Shown here: piece after piece, positions 5,670 through 7,304 of the stretch
Layout of the letters: every line of letters begins with the position of its first letter
How positions within the stretch are numbered: the first letter of the stretch is position 1
NCBI GenBank assembly: GCA_946479825.1
Contig: CAMLHU010000108.1
Span: forward strand, 1 to 7,304
Source of the DNA: an uncultured Gemmatimonadota bacterium
GTDB taxonomy: Bacteria; Gemmatimonadota; Gemmatimonadetes; Gemmatimonadales; GWC2-71-9
Reading direction: 5' to 3'
Length of the DNA: 7,304 bases
Translations under genes and position numbers: made by a program
The notes under the pieces: generated by a model
The model's input: the letters and a program-made list of their open reading frames with translations, nothing else
What the model was told of the DNA's origin: nothing
Databases searched by the model: none

Positions 5670-7304
5670 CTAGAAGGCGGGGGCGTCCACGGTCTCGTCG
5701 GTGGGCAGGGGCACCGCCTGCGGCGCGGTCCCCGGCGTGGTGGACTGCAGGTACAGGACGGTCTTGGTGCGCTGCTGCTTGTTGCCCTGGTTGGGCTCGA
5801 GCGCGACGTAGGCGACCGTGGCGCCGTCGCGCGAGATGGCGAAGCCCGTGATCGGATACGCCGAGGTGGCCACGATGAACTTCTGCCGGGTGGCGGCCGC
5901 CAGCCGGATGACCGCGTATCCCTTGTTGCCGTCGGGCGCTTCGGTGAGGTAGGCCAGGTCGCCGTTGGGGAACCAGGCGACGGCGGTCTCCTTCTGCTTG
6001 GTCTCGGTGATCGCGACGGTCAAGTCGCGGTCGAGCGCGCGGAGGAAGACGTCGGGCTTCCGGCGGTCCTTCCCGCCCACGTAGGCCACCCACTTGCCGT
6101 CGGGCGACACCGCCGGGGCGTCACCGGAGATCTTGGGCATCGTGAGCCCGTGGCGCCCGGTGCCGTCCACGTTGACCTGGATGAGCCCGCTCCGGTCGTC
6201 CCGGTCCACTTCGGTGAAGACGAGCGACTTGCCGTCCGGGGTCCACGCGGGGAGGATCTCCGCGGCGCTGTCGGCGGAGACGCGGCGCGCGTTCCGGCCG
6301 TCGGCGTCGGCGACCCAGATGTCGTAGTTGGTGCCGGGGGCCCAGCGCGCGAACGCGATGTGCATCCGGTCGGGCGACAACACCGGGTCGGCGTAGGCCG
6401 CCGAGTCGGTGATGAGCGGGTACAGGTTGCCCGGCGACCGCAGCGACACCTGGTAGATCCCCGGCACGCCGTGGAACCGGTGGTCCGAGGTGAGGAGCAG
6501 GTCGCCGGTCACGAAGACGGTGGCAGTGTCGGCCTTGCCCCACGGCACGCTGGCCACGACCTCGGCGCGCCCGGGCGCGAGCGCCACGACCTTGCCGTCG
6601 GTCACCGCCACCACGTCGGGGTGGTCGGTGGCCCAGTGGACCTCGGGCGCGGGGCCGAAGTCGCCCCCCTGTCCGTCGCGCAGGTGGGCCTCGAACGCCG
6701 TCGAGCCGCCGAGCACCAGGCCGATCCGGTGATGGTCGAGCGCGAGCCCGCCGGGGACTACGCGCAGGCCCCAGACCTTGGGGAGGTAGCCGCGCACGCT
6801 CAGGGTGAGCGTGGTGGTCCCTTCCTTCCGGCCGTACACGCGTCCGGTCGCCGTGTCGTACCGGGCGACGGCGGTGTCGGCCACCTTCCAGACCAGCGGG
6901 GCGTCGGGGATCGGCGTCGAGTCGGCCGCCTGGGCCTTGGCCGTGAGGGAGCGGAACCCGTCGAGCGGCACGGTGGTCTGGCCGCCGGACGCCGGATCGG
7001 TGATGAAATACGCGATCGGACGGTGGACCACGACGTGGATCGTGTGCTCCTGGAAATACCCCTTCACGACGATGTCGGTCTGCCCCGGGCCCTTGGCCTG
7101 CATGATCCCCGTGGGGCCCACGGTCACGACGTTCGCGTTGTTGCTGGCGTAGGTGAGCGCGGCCTGGATCTGGCGCCCGCTCTGGCTCGGCACGACCACC
7201 ACGAGCGTATCCACCTGGTCGGGCGAGAGCACGATGCGGGGCTCGGCGAAGCCGAACGGCGTCGTGGTGGCCACGACCTGGACCGGCGCCGTGGCGACGA
7301 GGCC
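5670..7304 (-). CDS. Exported protein with three Ig-like (BIG_2-like) domains and a TolB-like six-bladed propeller; N-terminus outside window
   Basis: The frame is open to the window edge, so the 5' end is missing; 544 residues are visible, counted from the codon at 7304. Three bacterial Ig-like repeats come first, about 10-93, 96-182 and 185-266. Each ends in the BIG_2-like pattern of a conserved Gly or Lys, a short strand and a Gly-rich turn (for example GIMQAKGPGQTDIVV at 66-80 and GKVVALAPGRAEVV at 237-250). From about 270 there are five WD40-like/PD40 blades, opening at LSPDR (309), WTPDG (354), VSPDG (399), WFPNG (444) and ISRDG (490). A first partial blade (267-299) lacks the PDG strand; the C-terminal residues DAPAF could supply it. 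A signal peptide or lipobox would lie outside the window. Role is inferred as a periplasmic or surface binding/scaffold protein, not enzymatic. GTG at 7274 is not the true start, because the frame and domain continue upstream. Probable first visible gene of the minus-strand cluster. Confidence 0.88.
   Translation of the reverse strand, partial: GLVATAPVQVVATTTPFGFAEPRIVLSPDQVDTLVVVVPSQSGRQIQAALTYASNNANVVTVGPTGIMQAKGPGQTDIVVKGYFQEHTIHVVVHRPIAYFITDPASGGQTTVPLDGFRSLTAKAQAADSTPIPDAPLVWKVADTAVARYDTATGRVYGRKEGTTTLTLSVRGYLPKVWGLRVVPGGLALDHHRIGLVLGGSTAFEAHLRDGQGGDFGPAPEVHWATDHPDVVAVTDGKVVALAPGRAEVVASVPWGKADTATVFVTGDLLLTSDHRFHGVPGIYQVSLRSPGNLYPLITDSAAYADPVLSPDRMHIAFARWAPGTNYDIWVADADGRNARRVSADSAAEILPAWTPDGKSLVFTEVDRDDRSGLIQVNVDGTGRHGLTMPKISGDAPAVSPDGKWVAYVGGKDRRKPDVFLRALDRDLTVAITETKQKETAVAWFPNGDLAYLTEAPDGNKGYAVIRLAAATRQKFIVATSAYPITGFAISRDGATVAYVALEPNQGNKQQRTKTVLYLQSTTPGTAPQAVPLPTDETVDAPAF

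Noticed and set aside
4760..5851. A 363-residue plus-strand open frame across the dehydrogenase and its upstream gap
   Set aside because: Low-complexity Arg/Gly/Ala/His translation crossing two real minus-strand genes.
7272..7274. GTG at 7274 as the start of the Ig-like/TolB-like gene
   Set aside because: The frame stays open to the window edge with strand-like residues (GLVATAPVQV) before it, and an exported protein should have a signal sequence that is not seen here.

Overview
The window looks like ordinary chromosomal DNA from a very GC-rich Gram-negative bacterium, most likely a member of Gemmatimonadota. This is inferred from the gene types: a CBM9-like/DUF5916 outer-membrane barrel protein, two exported beta-propeller proteins and strongly GC-biased third codon positions. 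There is no rRNA or other marker gene to confirm it. I see no mobile element, CRISPR array, tRNA, rRNA, phage gene or defence gene.

Layout: (1) A plus-strand gene fills 2-2662 and encodes a DUF5916-type surface protein; its true start is probably just left of the window. (2) The gap 2663-2787 holds a heptamer tandem repeat that supplies the stop codon of the first gene, a second octamer repeat, a possible long-loop hairpin and a promoter-like TACCTTT next to the following start codon. (3) A plus-strand lipoprotein gene at 2788-3846 encodes a probable six-bladed beta-propeller of unknown function. (4) A GC-rich hairpin at 3867-3899 lies between convergent genes and may serve as a two-way terminator. 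(5) Three minus-strand genes, read right to left, form a tight cluster: an exported Ig-like plus TolB-like propeller protein (7304-5670, its N-terminus outside the window), a zinc-binding medium-chain dehydrogenase/quinone reductase (5644-4607), and a small MscS-related membrane protein (4610-3903). The last two overlap by ATGA.

The three minus-strand genes are probably one transcript (gaps of 25 bp and an overlap), but their predicted roles do not form a known pathway. The two plus-strand genes are probably separate units, because a repeat-rich gap and a promoter-like site lie between them. No stretch over 300 bases lacks a gene. The points most worth a second look are the repeat gap at 2658-2787, the possible leaderless start of the lipoprotein gene, the strand-swap closure of the TolB-like propeller, and the reductase that keeps its structural zinc site but has lost its catalytic one.
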